A stretch of DNA of 64,000 bases, taken from contig CP053156.1 of the NCBI GenBank assembly GCA_014607495.2, positions 8,618,001 to 8,682,000 of the forward strand. The letters are read 5' to 3'. The stretch comes from Carposina sasakii. Its lineage: Eukaryota > Arthropoda > Insecta > Lepidoptera > Carposinidae. The notes under the pieces are model-generated. The model ran no database searches and was not told the DNA's origin. It worked only from the letters and a program-made list of their open reading frames with translations. The position numbers were made by a program, and so were the translations under genes. Positions 22,504 through 32,837 of this stretch are shown here, piece by piece. Each line of letters starts with the position of its first letter. Within the stretch, counting starts at the first letter, position 1.

Positions 22504-23350
22504 ATATGTCGTGGCCATATCGTAGAATTGATCATTTCATGAAATGGTCGAGCATTTCATGAAATGGTCGTATTTCATGAAAAGTTCAACTGTCTATTGG
22601 CCACATCATGATATGGTTTGGGCAGATCGATGATTAAAAATCGTTTCTCGATATGGGCAACTAAACGCCCGATCATTTCATGAAGTGGTCAAGATTATTG
22701 ATCATATCGTAAAATAGTTACATGAATCACCGGAAGAGGCGCTGCGCGCGTTTTATTTATGTGTGAAGATGGCGGATTTTTCTTTTTAGGTTATAAAACA
22801 AATTAAAGAGAGTAGGGTGACTATGCAGAAGAAGTTCACGGATAGTGTGTTATATTGTATAATGTATATTAGACTTAATGGTGGTTTATAATAATATTGT
22901 TAAACAAAAACCTTAGATTACGATAGGTTAGGTTAGGTTAGGTTAGACTATGACAAATGACGCACGAGCCGAGCGAGCGGAGCGAGCGTGCCCAGGCAGC
23001 GTCCGGCGATGTGCCAGATGCGAATCGTTTTGTAAAGTCTTTTATGTTTTTAAATATTATATTGTGAAAATATCACATAAATAATAGCAAAAAAAATCAT
23101 ACCATCATACCTTATGGTATACTTATATATGGTGTACGGTATATATTATTTATATAAGCTCTTACCACATTCGGATTTTATGGACATCCTGTCAATACGA
23201 TTTGGCCAAACGTGGATGACAAAATCGTGAAATGTAGACGATTTAACGATCTGGTCAAATTGAATTGGCCACTTCATGAAATGCGACCACTTCATGAAAT
23301 GCTCGACCATTTCATGAAATGATCAATTTAACAATATGGCCACGACATAT
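22504..23350. mobile_element. 847-bp foldback element built from CATTTCATGAAATG palindromes
   Basis: The left arm starts ATATGTCGTGGCCATAT. The right arm is its inverted copy ending at 23350. Both arms stay alignable for about 90 bp through TTGATCATTTCATGAAATGG and TCGAGCATTTCATGAA. The arms are themselves made of repeated CATTTCATGAAATG palindromes, and another occurs internally at about 22676. The middle contains the GGTTA/GAGCG module (22927-23035) and non-coding AT-rich DNA. Helitron-like 5' sequence (TATACATATAATAAAAATG) abuts the right end, so the element seems to have inserted at or in that terminus. Confidence 0.8.
22925..23035 (+). repeat. (GGTTA)4 plus GAGCGAGCGG module, copy 2
   Basis: Four GGTTA units are followed by GACTATGACAAATGACGCAC and a CpG-rich GAGCGAGCGGAGCGAGCGTG block, matching 5994-6095. 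It lies inside the foldback element. Confidence 0.65.
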
Positions 23351-23638
23351 ACATATAATAAAAATGTAACGAATTTATCAACGCAATAGAACCCAAAACG
23401 AAGATTTTTTGAATTTTTGTCTGTTTGTCGATTTGTCTGTTTGTCTGTGCGTTTGTGCACGCTAATCTCAGAAACGGCTGAACCGATTTCGATGCAGGTT
23501 TCAGGAATATATTGTGACAGGTCCCACTTAACATATAGACTACTTTTTATCCCGGGAAAATGTTTTTATCCCGGATAATTTCAATATTTTGTTTTTTTTC
23601 TGCAGTCCATGCGGACGGAGTCGCGGGCGTCCACTAGT
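23346..23638 (+). mobile_element. Helitron-like non-autonomous element with apparent 3' end
   Basis: Collinear with 2162-2415 from ATACATATAATAAAAATG through GGCTGAACCGATTTCGATGC. It then continues through TTTTTATCCCGGGAAAATG to a GC-rich terminal hairpin (GGACGGAGTCGCGGGCGTCC) and CACTAGT. A hairpin just before CTAG is the standard Helitron 3' configuration. No rep/helicase ORF is present. Confidence 0.6.
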
Positions 23639-24203
23639 ATAGAATAATGTTGTACCTACATGAAAGTAGTCAACCAAAACGAATAACGGTCAATTTCAAT
23701 ACTAGAGATCATAAAGAATCTCGGTTGTTTTTATTCTCAATATGAAATTTTTTATGAAAATAGAACATTTAATCTGAAATATGCAAAAAATCTCTCTCGA
23801 GATCGGTTATTGAAAATGGCATAAGATAATGGCATGGTCATAAAAAAGTTACCTACATCTTGTTAACTTCAATGCAAGAAAAAGCCCGATGTATTCAGTA
23901 CAGCTCGAGACGGACGACGCGATGGTCACTGAATTATTCAGCCATAACTATCAGATTGTAAGGAATCACGGCTGCTGCAGCTTCATGTTTCTAAATGGTG
24001 GGTATAATGAAAGATGCAGGGAAAATCGGTAAGCAGCTGTGTTTTTATACATAACTATCTGTTGCTTGCGACTACAGAATGTAGCCTATGTACTTCTCGA
24101 TACTCTCAACTATACGTATGCAAAATTTTAAGAAGATTGCTCAAGTAAATTAACACTGAAGAAGTAACAAACAAATAAATTACTTTCGCGTTTGATTAAA
24201 TTG
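23639..24203. other. Unassigned; old repeat tail at 24085-24190
   Basis: No gene. The end of the stretch resembles the tail of the composite repeat at 4520-5310 (AAGAAGATTGCTCAAGTAAA ... TTACTTTCGCGTTTGATTAA). Confidence 0.35.
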
Positions 24204-24284
24204 ATTGAAAAAAAAATCAGCTGTTCCATACATTTCTATTCAGTAATTATTCGAGATTGTATGGAACAGCAGATTTTTTTCAAT
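24204..24284. other. Near-perfect 27-29 bp stem hairpin with 25-nt loop
   Basis: Left arm 24204-24232 pairs with right arm 24258-24284. GCTGTTCCATACA in the left arm is exactly complementary to TGTATGGAACAGC in the right, with A/T runs completing the stem. The geometry fits either a tiny MITE or a pre-miRNA-like hairpin. No expression evidence is available from sequence. Confidence 0.65.
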
Positions 24285-24371
24285 ATTTCGGAGTTGGTCC
24301 CATCGTGAAAGTTGTTTCTTTTTACCTACCTAGTTTCGTATCAAAAGATAATCACTAATTTTGGATAGACC

Positions 24372-24505
24372 TTATATAGATAGTCACGCCCATTTATCCT
24401 CCAAAGAGGTTGGATAGTAGTGTGCATATTACACACCCACTTTTCACCAGTTAGCCTAATAAGTCCCACGTGGTAAGGGGTGAGCCTACCGCCGCTTTAC
24501 GGGCA
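24372..24505. repeat. Dispersed lepidopteran-type repeat (CCACGTGGTAAGGGGTGAGCC module)
   Basis: Sequence such as TCACGCCCATTTATCCTCCA and AAGTCCCACGTGGTAAGGGG, then GCCGCTTTACGGGCATAAAT, is of a type I recognise as common interspersed DNA in moths. A possible partial relic is AGGCTCACACTTACCATGGG at about 24900. Confidence 0.4.
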
Positions 24506-25029
24506 TAAATACATCAATCTAGCTACCGGTAACGAATCCAATAGGAAATGTTTCCGTGCCATTTTAAATAGGTATTATAAGCTATTATATTAAAAGAATA
24601 TATTAAGGTAGAATACGAGTATACGACGTAAATGAAGCTAAATCTATCATTATTATATGAAATAATAAGTAAAAACAAACAGCCGGTTCTTATACTCGGG
24701 AGGAAACAGTTGTTCTAATGTTCTTTTATTTCTTATTATTGGGTAATAATAATGATTTATGTCCGTAACAGATGTCGCGGCTAGTCTACTAGGTAGGGTT
24801 GCTATCCCTTTATATATCTTTTTCGTTTCTATTATATTTTTAGACAATGGATATAATATGTATGTTATTTACAGATAATGACTTCCTTTTAGCAGCGGTA
24901 GGCTCACACTTACCATGGGGTACTGAAAATAGTCCATAGTCTATTTAACTATTCTGCCCAATCTGTTTCGAGCGTGAGTGTACGTACCTACATAAATGTA
25001 TGTATTTATAAATTCGTAAAGCTTTGCGA

Positions 25030-25380
25030 AATTTTATTTTTATTTTATTTATTTGGGACAGTTAACAACTGTATACAAAAAAATTAGGTGAGAAAGCTCA
25101 CTATCGATCAGGGTTTCACAACTACAATAACTATTAATCAGGGTTTTCATAACTACAATCAACAAAGACAGCATTCAGTAGCCAACGCAAGCAAAGTCAC
25201 AGGCAACAACTAGTTGTGTACAACCAAGTACATAAAGCAGTGTAAGTGACACACGCTCGACGAGCCACATACCGGGGCACTGCATAATTCATGCTCGCTG
25301 ACTCACGGGACTGCCCTGAATTACTTACTGCGCCGAATCTAGCCCGAATGAGGTAATACTGCGCGAAATTATATAGCTAT
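25030..25380 (-). repeat. Probable 3' tail of a minus-strand retroelement
   Basis: Starts with a T-rich TTTTATTTTTATTTTATTTA run. On the minus strand this would be an AATAAA-rich tail like that of the LINE at 28620-28652. An imperfect internal direct repeat follows (ATCAGGGTTTCACAACTACA and ATCAGGGTTTTCATAACTAC). No coding region is visible. Confidence 0.35.
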
Positions 25381-25441
25381 AGTACCGGCTTTTTCTGTAC
25401 TTTTGTACATGCATAAGTATACACAAATAGATGTTTCCTGT

Positions 25442-25492
25442 GCGGGGCTTCACTAGAATACATAAGCTGCATCTTCTTCCGTGCATGTCGTT
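25442..25492 (+). repeat. Rep-A copy 2, left piece, interrupted by a LINE
   Basis: GCGGGGCTTCACTAGAATAC followed by CTGCATCTTCTTCCGTGCAT and then a switch into LINE sequence. The repeat resumes at 28653 with GAGTCGACTAAAGAACTCG. Confidence 0.8.
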
Positions 25493-25524
25493 AGATTGGA
25501 TAAGCTTAAGTAGCGGTTATCAAT

Positions 25525-26634
25525 GTGTGTTTATTTTTGTGTTTTCTTTATACATTTAATTGTAAGTACTTACTTCGGTTAAAGATGGCTCTGTGCGATA
25601 TTTCAATTTATTACCAAAACATAAGAGGTCTAAGGACAAAAACACATGATGTTTTTTGTGAAATATTAAGTAATAACTTTGATATTATTGTTTTAACGGA
25701 GACTTGGCTTAACTGTAGTATTTATGACAATGAAATCTTTGATAATAGATATGATGTCTTTAGACGTGATAGGTCGTCTAGTGGATTTAGCTCTGAGCAG
25801 GAGGGGGGTGGAGTTTTGATTGCAGTGAACAGTAAACTTAGATGTTTTCAGCTAACTGACTGGAACAGCTCATGTGAGGATCTATGGGTCTCATTAATGG
25901 TCGGATCGGGTTCCCGCCAGGTTGAGCTTATCATTGGGACCGTTTATCTTCCTTCGCCACTCAGAATGAATCTACTCACTCATTATTTTGATAACATAAA
26001 TCTCAGACTAACCAAACAAACCGACATTATAATATTAGGTGATTTTAATATGACGAATCAAGTATGGCAATGTAATAAAGAACATAAATATCTTTTACCA
26101 GTATATAATAACACTGAAGCTAGAGAACACCTCACTCATTTCCTAGCGCACCATGGCCTACAACAATTCAATAGTATACCAAATTCTAAGGGTAGAATTC
26201 TTGATCTGATCTTTAGTAACGTGATGAGTTTGGAAGTTGAACAAAGTTTGGATGTAGTTAGTAAAATAGATAATTATCACCCACCCTTACATATTTCTGT
26301 ACCATTATCTGTGGGGAGTTGCTTAACACCTAAACCTCACCGGAAACTTAATTACCACAAAACTGATTATACACTGGTGAATGAGGAAATTAATAAAGTA
26401 GATTGGATAAATATATTTAATACTTGTATTAATGTAAATGATATGACTGACATTTTTTATACAACAATTCGTACTATTATTAAAAAAAATGTTCCTATAA
26501 CTAAAACAAAAAAAACTGGATACCCACATTGGTACACAAATAATATTATCAAAAGGTTAAGTGAAAAAAACAGATATAGATTACTATATAAAAATATAAG
26601 AATCCACTGGATAAATTCTCTTATGATCTACTAA
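25525..26634 (+). pseudogene. LINE apurinic-type endonuclease domain (ORF2, 5' part)
   Basis: A 369-codon frame. The likely functional start is ATG at 25585 (MALCDISIYYQNIRGLRTKT). The exonuclease-endonuclease-phosphatase fold is indicated by YYQNIRGLRTK, IIVLTETWLN, GGGVLIAV, IIILGDFNMT, RILDLIFSN and DNYHPPLHI in order. These correspond to the Asn, Glu, Asp-x-Asn and terminal His positions of LINE endonucleases; the usual SDH end appears as YHPPLH. The frame stops at 26634 before the reverse transcriptase, where a shift is needed. Confidence 0.88.
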
Positions 26635-26716
26635 AAAAAAGGTGTGCTTTGCTTATCAAGCAATCTTATAGAGACTATTTGCGGAAGATAGAGAGTGGTA
26701 TAACCGGGATCCTAAA

Positions 26717-28471
26717 TTGTTTTGGTCACATATCAAGCACTTACGTAAAAATAAAAGTGATTACCCCGCAACTATGACGCTCAATGGTAATTCTTCATCA
26801 AGGGGACCTGAGATCTGTAACCTTTTTTCTACCCATTTTTCTAGTGTTTTTGTGATAACCCAATCTACTGTGGCCGCCCCTGCAACGAGCTACACTAATC
26901 AGTTTTATAGGCTACATGTCTGTAAGAGTAAGGTGTTAGGGAAACTAAAAGACTTGTGACCGCTAAGGGTGCTGGCCCGGATGGAATCCCACCTATTTTC
27001 TTTCGGAGCTGTGCGGACTCAATTGCCACACCCTTAACTTTGATTTACAACGCATCTCTTAAGGAAGGTTGTTTTCCTGCAAAATGGAAAGAATCTCGGA
27101 TAATACCAATTTTCAAAGGTGGCGATAGAGCGGATGTATCGAACTACAGACCTATATCCATATTATCTGTGGCTGCTAAAATTTTTGAGTCTTTAGTATG
27201 TTCTGCCCTGAATTGGCATATTAAGCAAATTATGACTGATCACCAGTATGGATTTATAAAAATGCGGTCTACGACGTCTAATCTCGTCAACTATATTGAG
27301 TCATTGGTCCAGTCAGTCGATAGACGTATTCAGGTGGATAGTATTTATACGGACTTCAGTAAGGCCTTCGATAAAGTAGATCATAACATCCTAATTGACA
27401 AACTAGCTGCCTATGGCATTGGGAGTAAACTACTGAATGGTTCCAATCTTATGTTACTGGTCGATTTATGAAAGTTTCTATGTCAGGTTTTGAATCAGAA
27501 TACTTCCGGGCTACTTCTGGCGTTCCACAGGGCTCCATCCTTGGGCCAGTACTCTTTGCGGTGTTTATAAATGATATTGTGTCTTGTTTCAAACATAGTC
27601 GATATAGTTTGTACGCGGATGATCTAAAGCTTTTTAGAGACATCAATTCGATTCGCGATGTGGAATTATTACAGAGAGACCTGGATAGCCTGGTACAGTG
27701 GTGCAGGTCTAACAGGATGGAACTTAATCATAGTAAATGTTCTTATATATCTTTTACAAGAAATTATAGTACATATGGAAGTGGATACTGTATGGACGGA
27801 CATGAACTGCGGTCGGTTGAGGCCATAAGGGACTTGGGTGTCATGTTAGATGCTAAGCTAAAATTTGATCTGCATATAGACAGTATTGTTTCAAAATCAG
27901 CAAAGATGGCAGGTTTTGTCATTAGAAACACCAATAAATTTAAAGGGCATCGAGTAAAAATTACTTTGTATAAAGCTTTAGTGCGTAGCAACCTGGAATA
28001 CTGCTCCCCTGTTTGGAACCCACATTACAAAATCTATATTAACAAAATTGAAAGAGTCCAAAAAAAGTTTCTGCGAAATGTAGCTTTCAAAGGCCGACTA
28101 CTTAACAAATGGTTGAATATCGAGATATACTAAATTATTACGAGCTATCATCTCTCACTGATCGCAGGACATGTCTGGACCTATCCTTCTTGTACAAAAT
28201 TGTTAATAATATCATAGATTCACCACAGTTACTCAATGAAATTAGATTTAACATTCCACGCTGTGGTTACAGATTAAAAAACTACCATCTATTTAGCCCG
28301 AATCCGCATAAGACTAATCTAGGTAGGCATTCTCCTCTGACAAGATTAATGGATACCTATAACAAATTATCCAAATCAGTAAACATTGATATAACTGGTG
28401 ATCCTGTAAATGTATTTAAGCATAAAGTTTTCCAGTCGATTAATACAAGTTACTCCATGCTTATGTTTTAA
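26717..28471 (+). pseudogene. LINE reverse transcriptase region, frameshifted (ORF2, 3' part)
   Basis: The coding trace moves through 26717-26959, 26956-27471, 27468-28133 and 28109-28471. RT motifs in order are AKGAGPDGIPPIFFR, ESRIIPIFKGGDRADVSNYR, YTDFSKAFDKVDH, GVPQGSILGPVLFAVFINDI and the catalytic YADDLKLF, followed by the thumb-like DLGVMLD block. The last frame encodes FLYKIVNNIIDSPQLL and RHSPLTRLMDTYN, a conserved C-terminal segment of insect LINEs. Each overlap is a frameshift. Every core motif is still legible, so the insertion is fairly young. Confidence 0.88.
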
Positions 28472-28652
28472 TACGCTTCATTACTTAAATAATGGTTAAA
28501 TAGTTTTACTTCATTTATTGTAAAAGTTGTGCTAGCCTGTAATTGTGATACATAATATTATCGTGTACTCCTGTCCAACTTGTATCTTAACGGAACTGTT
28601 ATGTATTATGTTGGCTTTCTAATTTAATAAATAAAATAAAAATAAAAATAGA

Positions 28653-28798
28653 GTCGACTAAAGAACTCGAGCATTCTCTCAGGCGATAAGCTAGCAAATT
28701 GTCATTGATCATTAACATCTGTTCCCCGTGTCAGTCAAGTGACTCTTACAATATGAAGAAGATGCAGCTGATATACGAGTATTCTAGTGAAGCCCCGC
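28653..28798 (+). repeat. Rep-A copy 2, right piece, ending in an inverted Rep-A head
   Basis: Resumes Rep-A with GAGTCGACTAAAGAACTCGA and CATTCTCTCAGGCGATAAGC, then flips near 28735 into the reverse complement of the Rep-A 5' end (GATGCAGCTGATATACGAGT ... ATTCTAGTGAAGCCCCGC). The original locus was therefore a head-to-head Rep-A structure with GCGGGGCTTCACTAG at both ends. Confidence 0.75.
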
Positions 28799-30904
28799 AT
28801 CAGCATTGTAGTTTGTGCATGTGATGACGTAAAATGTTGTATAAAATTTTCTCAAATTATTTAGTTACTGATAATAATTTAATAAACGTGCAAGTGGCTA
28901 TAGGATATGATTCGCAATCCTTCAAATCAAGCGATTGCATTTTGGGAAAACAGCCATGTCCATATATTTGGAGTGCATTTTCTTTGTCACTTTACTTTTG
29001 ACTATAAATTAATCCCACCTCACACCACCCATTGCTTTAATAACCATGTTAATATTTTACCTCATAATTTGGGTAGAGGTTTACTATTATACAAGGTGTA
29101 AGTGGCGAACGCGTTATGAAATTTTAGCTCTAATTCACGACATTTTCTTCTTCTTTGTCTTGCCCTCTTCCCATTAATAACATTATTGTACATTACAAGA
29201 TGTTTAAGTCATAAGGCAGTATGTTTTTTCCAGCGCTATACCGTAACGCCAACGATACGTAAGCAATATCTATGAGAATTTATAGTAGTGCGATGATTAT
29301 GTTACTATCCGTTAAAAAGTTCGTGCTTACCCTATTATATAATATTAGTAGCAGTATTTGTATGTGTAAATATAGAACACAGTTCGAACGGTAGCGTACA
29401 AATACTTCATAACAAAATGTAAGGTTGCACTGACCAGAGTAACATATTCTTTCGAGAGCCTCTACTCAACATTGTAAATAATTCATGGTCCTTACTAACA
29501 CCTGGTACTTTAAAGAAATAACTTCAACGGTTAATATTGTCCCAGACATGTTTTGCTAAGAGAAAAATAAAACACTTTAAGTGCAAGGCGTTACTTTCTA
29601 CTAATGGATGTTGGTGCAATTCTTCTGAAGTAGTTTTTAAGAGCGTCTTTTACGGATATTATAAGAGCTACTTATCTACATAAAAATCCATGAAAATATA
29701 TGAAAGTACATCTGTAATGTACTGTATGAAAATCTAGGTAAATCGTGAAATAATTTTAAATATATCTGGCTGTTATGTTTATATGTATATCTTTTTGAAG
29801 AACGAAGGATATTGAGGTGATTTTTTGTTTTCTCCATTTTCAGTTAAAAGCGGCGGTATTGTGAAAAAAGTGTAGGTATCTGAATTTAGAATTAAGTACA
29901 GAATCATGTTGTTAGAAACACTTTTTTACTCCTCACTGGTAAAAGTTTTTGTGATGGGCCGCTTACATCCTGTATGCCTTAGATTTATTATTTTAGTCAC
30001 ATTTTGTATTGTAAACCACAGGCATTTGCGTCTCACTATATTATCTTTATCTCCCACGCGGCGACACTATCATGTATGAACCTATATAATATATATTATG
30101 TATGAGCACCTCAAAGCTAAGACAATGTAACTATTTAACGAGCGACAGCGTAGTTCGCAAACTTATCTAAACATTTCCCCCAGGAAGGCTTCATTTAGCG
30201 CTTTCGTTACCTGACGTGATGAATTCCAACCTCTATTGGTGAAAATATATCGACAACTTAGCGAACTTCGCTGTAGATTGTAATATTGATACAAATTAAG
30301 CCTCCACTTATTTGTACCGATCTGCTTCATTTCTACCACCAATTGTCTGGTTGTGGTGCCTAATCTAATGTATACCATTCTTTATACGCCCTGCCAATTC
30401 TCGGGCTATCACCATCTAATTTTATTGACTATTGTTCTTATAATTTATGATTCGCAGAATTGTGTTTTGATCAGACAATGGTAAGGGCCGCCCCTAACTC
30501 GTAATTGTGTTGATAAATCAGATTTCTTTTGTAAGATACCCTTTGTTGATATTAGAATCTGGTCAGAGGAGGTCCTGTTTGTATACGTACCTATATAGGA
30601 GGGAATAATAATATACCAGCGGGATGTTTTGATGTTTATTAACGAAATTATTGTTGCCGAGTGGTTCTCTGTGTACTTTGTTCTTATAATGATGGCCGAA
30701 TGATTCGGTCCCCTAGAGGAAGTTCATTATTTGTAATTTTGCTTAAGGTATATCAACGACAAGCGCCACACGTCGTCCTACTTTGAATTTTAGTTTTTCC
30801 CGTTTCCGTATCCATTTCGGCATATTTCCTGTACTTTTCATACATAACTTCTCGTGGCGGCGTTTGTAGCTGTAGCCGGTGGCCCGTGTGTTGCGATACT
30901 AAAA
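28799..30904. other. Unassigned intergenic DNA
   Basis: No host gene seen. A short LINE-like antisense phrase (CTTCTTCTTTGTCTTGCCCT, about 29147) suggests an old retroelement scrap. Confidence 0.3.
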
Positions 30905-31345
30905 CCCATGTTCTAAAAAGAAGATGATAGACTAGAAGTTGCCCAGAAGTTTGTATACCTTTGGAAAACTTTGCATTTGGTTAAAGACAACTTCAAGGGG
31001 AATTCTCCAGAAGAGTGCAGCTTGGCTGGGCAGCATTTGGAAAGTTGCGTCATATCTTTAAGTCATCCTTGCCACAATGCCTCAAGAATTAAGGTTTCGA
31101 TCAGTACGCCCTACCAGTCATGACTACGGAGCCGAGACGTGGAACCTTACGGTGGGGCTGGCCCACCGATTGCATTTCACTCCGAAAGCTACGGAAAGGT
31201 CATAGAAAAGGCTCGGAATCTCGCTAATGGACAAAGACAGAAACAATTATCCAGCAGAAGACTGTGTTCTGGCCACATCTGTCGTAGAACTGATGGACGA
31301 TGGAGATTTTACAATTTTGGTGATCAACAGCAATTTCGGTGAATA
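30905..31345 (+). pseudogene. RTE-type LINE fragment, decayed
   Basis: Conceptual translation with shifts gives EVAQKFVYLWKTLHLVKDNF, a GKLRHIFKSSLPQC-like segment, a PVMTTEPRRGT remnant of the YGAETWNLT block, and SGHICRRTDGRW at the end. It is the same family as 20166-20640 but begins about 150 bp further upstream in the RT C-terminal region. It has multiple frameshifts and no intact ORF. Confidence 0.75.
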
Positions 31346-32629
31346 CAGTAATACCACCAAAACCACCAAAATAGCCACACAAAAATTGAAATTTTGTAGT
31401 TTTTCGTAAATAAGTAATGACATATAGTATTTACGCTTTTTGCTTCTCTTTTAATTGAAATAGGTCCCCATTACTTATACTGTACATTAAAGCTCATTCT
31501 TTTACAAGTTTTACCAATATTTTAAATTCGGACACCAATATTGGAAAAAATCTGTGGCAGTTATCTGAAAAAGATTACATACATTTCTGACGGGAAAACT
31601 AAATATAACGTGGAGCAGAACTGATCACGATGGGTGGGTGACCAAGACATGCTTAAAATAGGGATAAGTTCCTGGTTCTTCGAAACCCACCGTAGGGATG
31701 TAAAGAGTCCCTTTTATAATTTCCACCAAAATTGTGTATTTCGCTCGGACAGATCTTTTATCGATGTTTTAAATTTAACTATGGTTCTAAATACTATTGA
31801 TTGTACTATTAATTAGTGGATTAACTCAATATGTTCAGAAAATAATATTAGTTTTGTTCGTATTTCTTAAGTTTTTTCATTAAACAATGAAAATACACAT
31901 CAAAGTAGATTGTGGACAGATCACCAAAATATGAAATGAGTAGTTAATTATTTTTTATCTCTTAAGATATTCTATACAGGATATTTTTAATTATTGCCTC
32001 ATTAGCGTAGGTACAAGTACTATTTAAAAAAAAATATAATTACACAGAAATATTTCACAAAATTCCGCATTTTCAGTGGCGCCGCGAAAAAAATACGCCT
32101 GTGCAATTCACTCAAGTGCATTGTTTGAAATGTTTCTATAGTACAATGAGATGTATAGAATACATAATTTAGCCTACAACATAGTAGTGAACGTGAATAG
32201 AAGCATAATTGCCTATACACGAGCGAGCGAAACACACTAAAATGGCAACATTCAGCGCAAATGACAATGGACGTGATTCCAATGCATGCCATCACCCATC
32301 GCACGCATAGCGAACATATTAATACTAACTGTAGCTTGGCTCGGCTGTCGCATATACGGCATGTGTCGTATCGTATGCGTGTAATGAACAGCCAATTTGC
32401 ATTAGCTATTCAGTGTTGATACGCCATAATGATTGTGCATAGCTAAATTATAAATTATAAAGGGGTAAAACTATGTGACATTAATATAGAGAAGTTAAGC
32501 TTATGTTGTAGAGTACACATAAAGATTAAATGTAAGTACCTATAGAACTAGAGAAACTTCAATACATCTTTATTACCTAAGTAGCCAAGTGACACAACGG
32601 GAGATTGGTTGCTTCATATTTTGTATATA
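31346..32629. other. Unassigned AT-rich DNA
   Basis: No gene, RNA or repeat terminus recognised. Short open frames lack any family resemblance. Confidence 0.3.
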
Positions 32630-32837
32630 TGTACATATAGACACGGCTGTGCTCTCAGAATGGGGTAACTGCAGGACCATAAGAGAGATCCCACAGCCAC
32701 GTTTAGTATAGCGGGGACAGATGTTAATGATCAGTGACAAGTTGCTAGCTTTTTGCTGGGAGATTGCCCGAGTTCCTTAGTCGACTCTTACATCATGCAC
32801 GGAAGGAAAAGCAGCTGAACTAGTGATGACCCGCATT
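32630..32837 (-). repeat. Rep-A copy 3
   Basis: Reversed Rep-A from TAGACACGGCTGTGCTCTCA through ATCAGTGACAAGTTGCTAGC and GACTCTTACATCATGCACGG to a degenerate TAGTGATGACCCGC end. Confidence 0.8.

Larger units (their letters stand above)
25493..28652 (+). mobile_element. AP-endonuclease non-LTR retrotransposon (Jockey/CR1 group), 5'-truncated, decayed
   Basis: About 3.16 kb inserted into Rep-A copy 2. It encodes an AP-type endonuclease then a reverse transcriptase, and ends with an AATAAATAAAATAAAAATAA tail. ORF1 is absent, because the endonuclease ORF starts within 100 bp of the 5' boundary. The coding region needs at least four frame changes, so the copy is dead. The FLYKIVNNIID C-terminal block resembles Kiri/Daphne/CR1-like insect elements, but clade assignment needs a tree. 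Confidence 0.88.

Noticed and set aside
22925..22950. Interstitial telomere from (GGTTA)4
   Set aside because: Only four units, inside a foldback element, and part of a module also present at 5994. Short GGTTA runs are common in this DNA.
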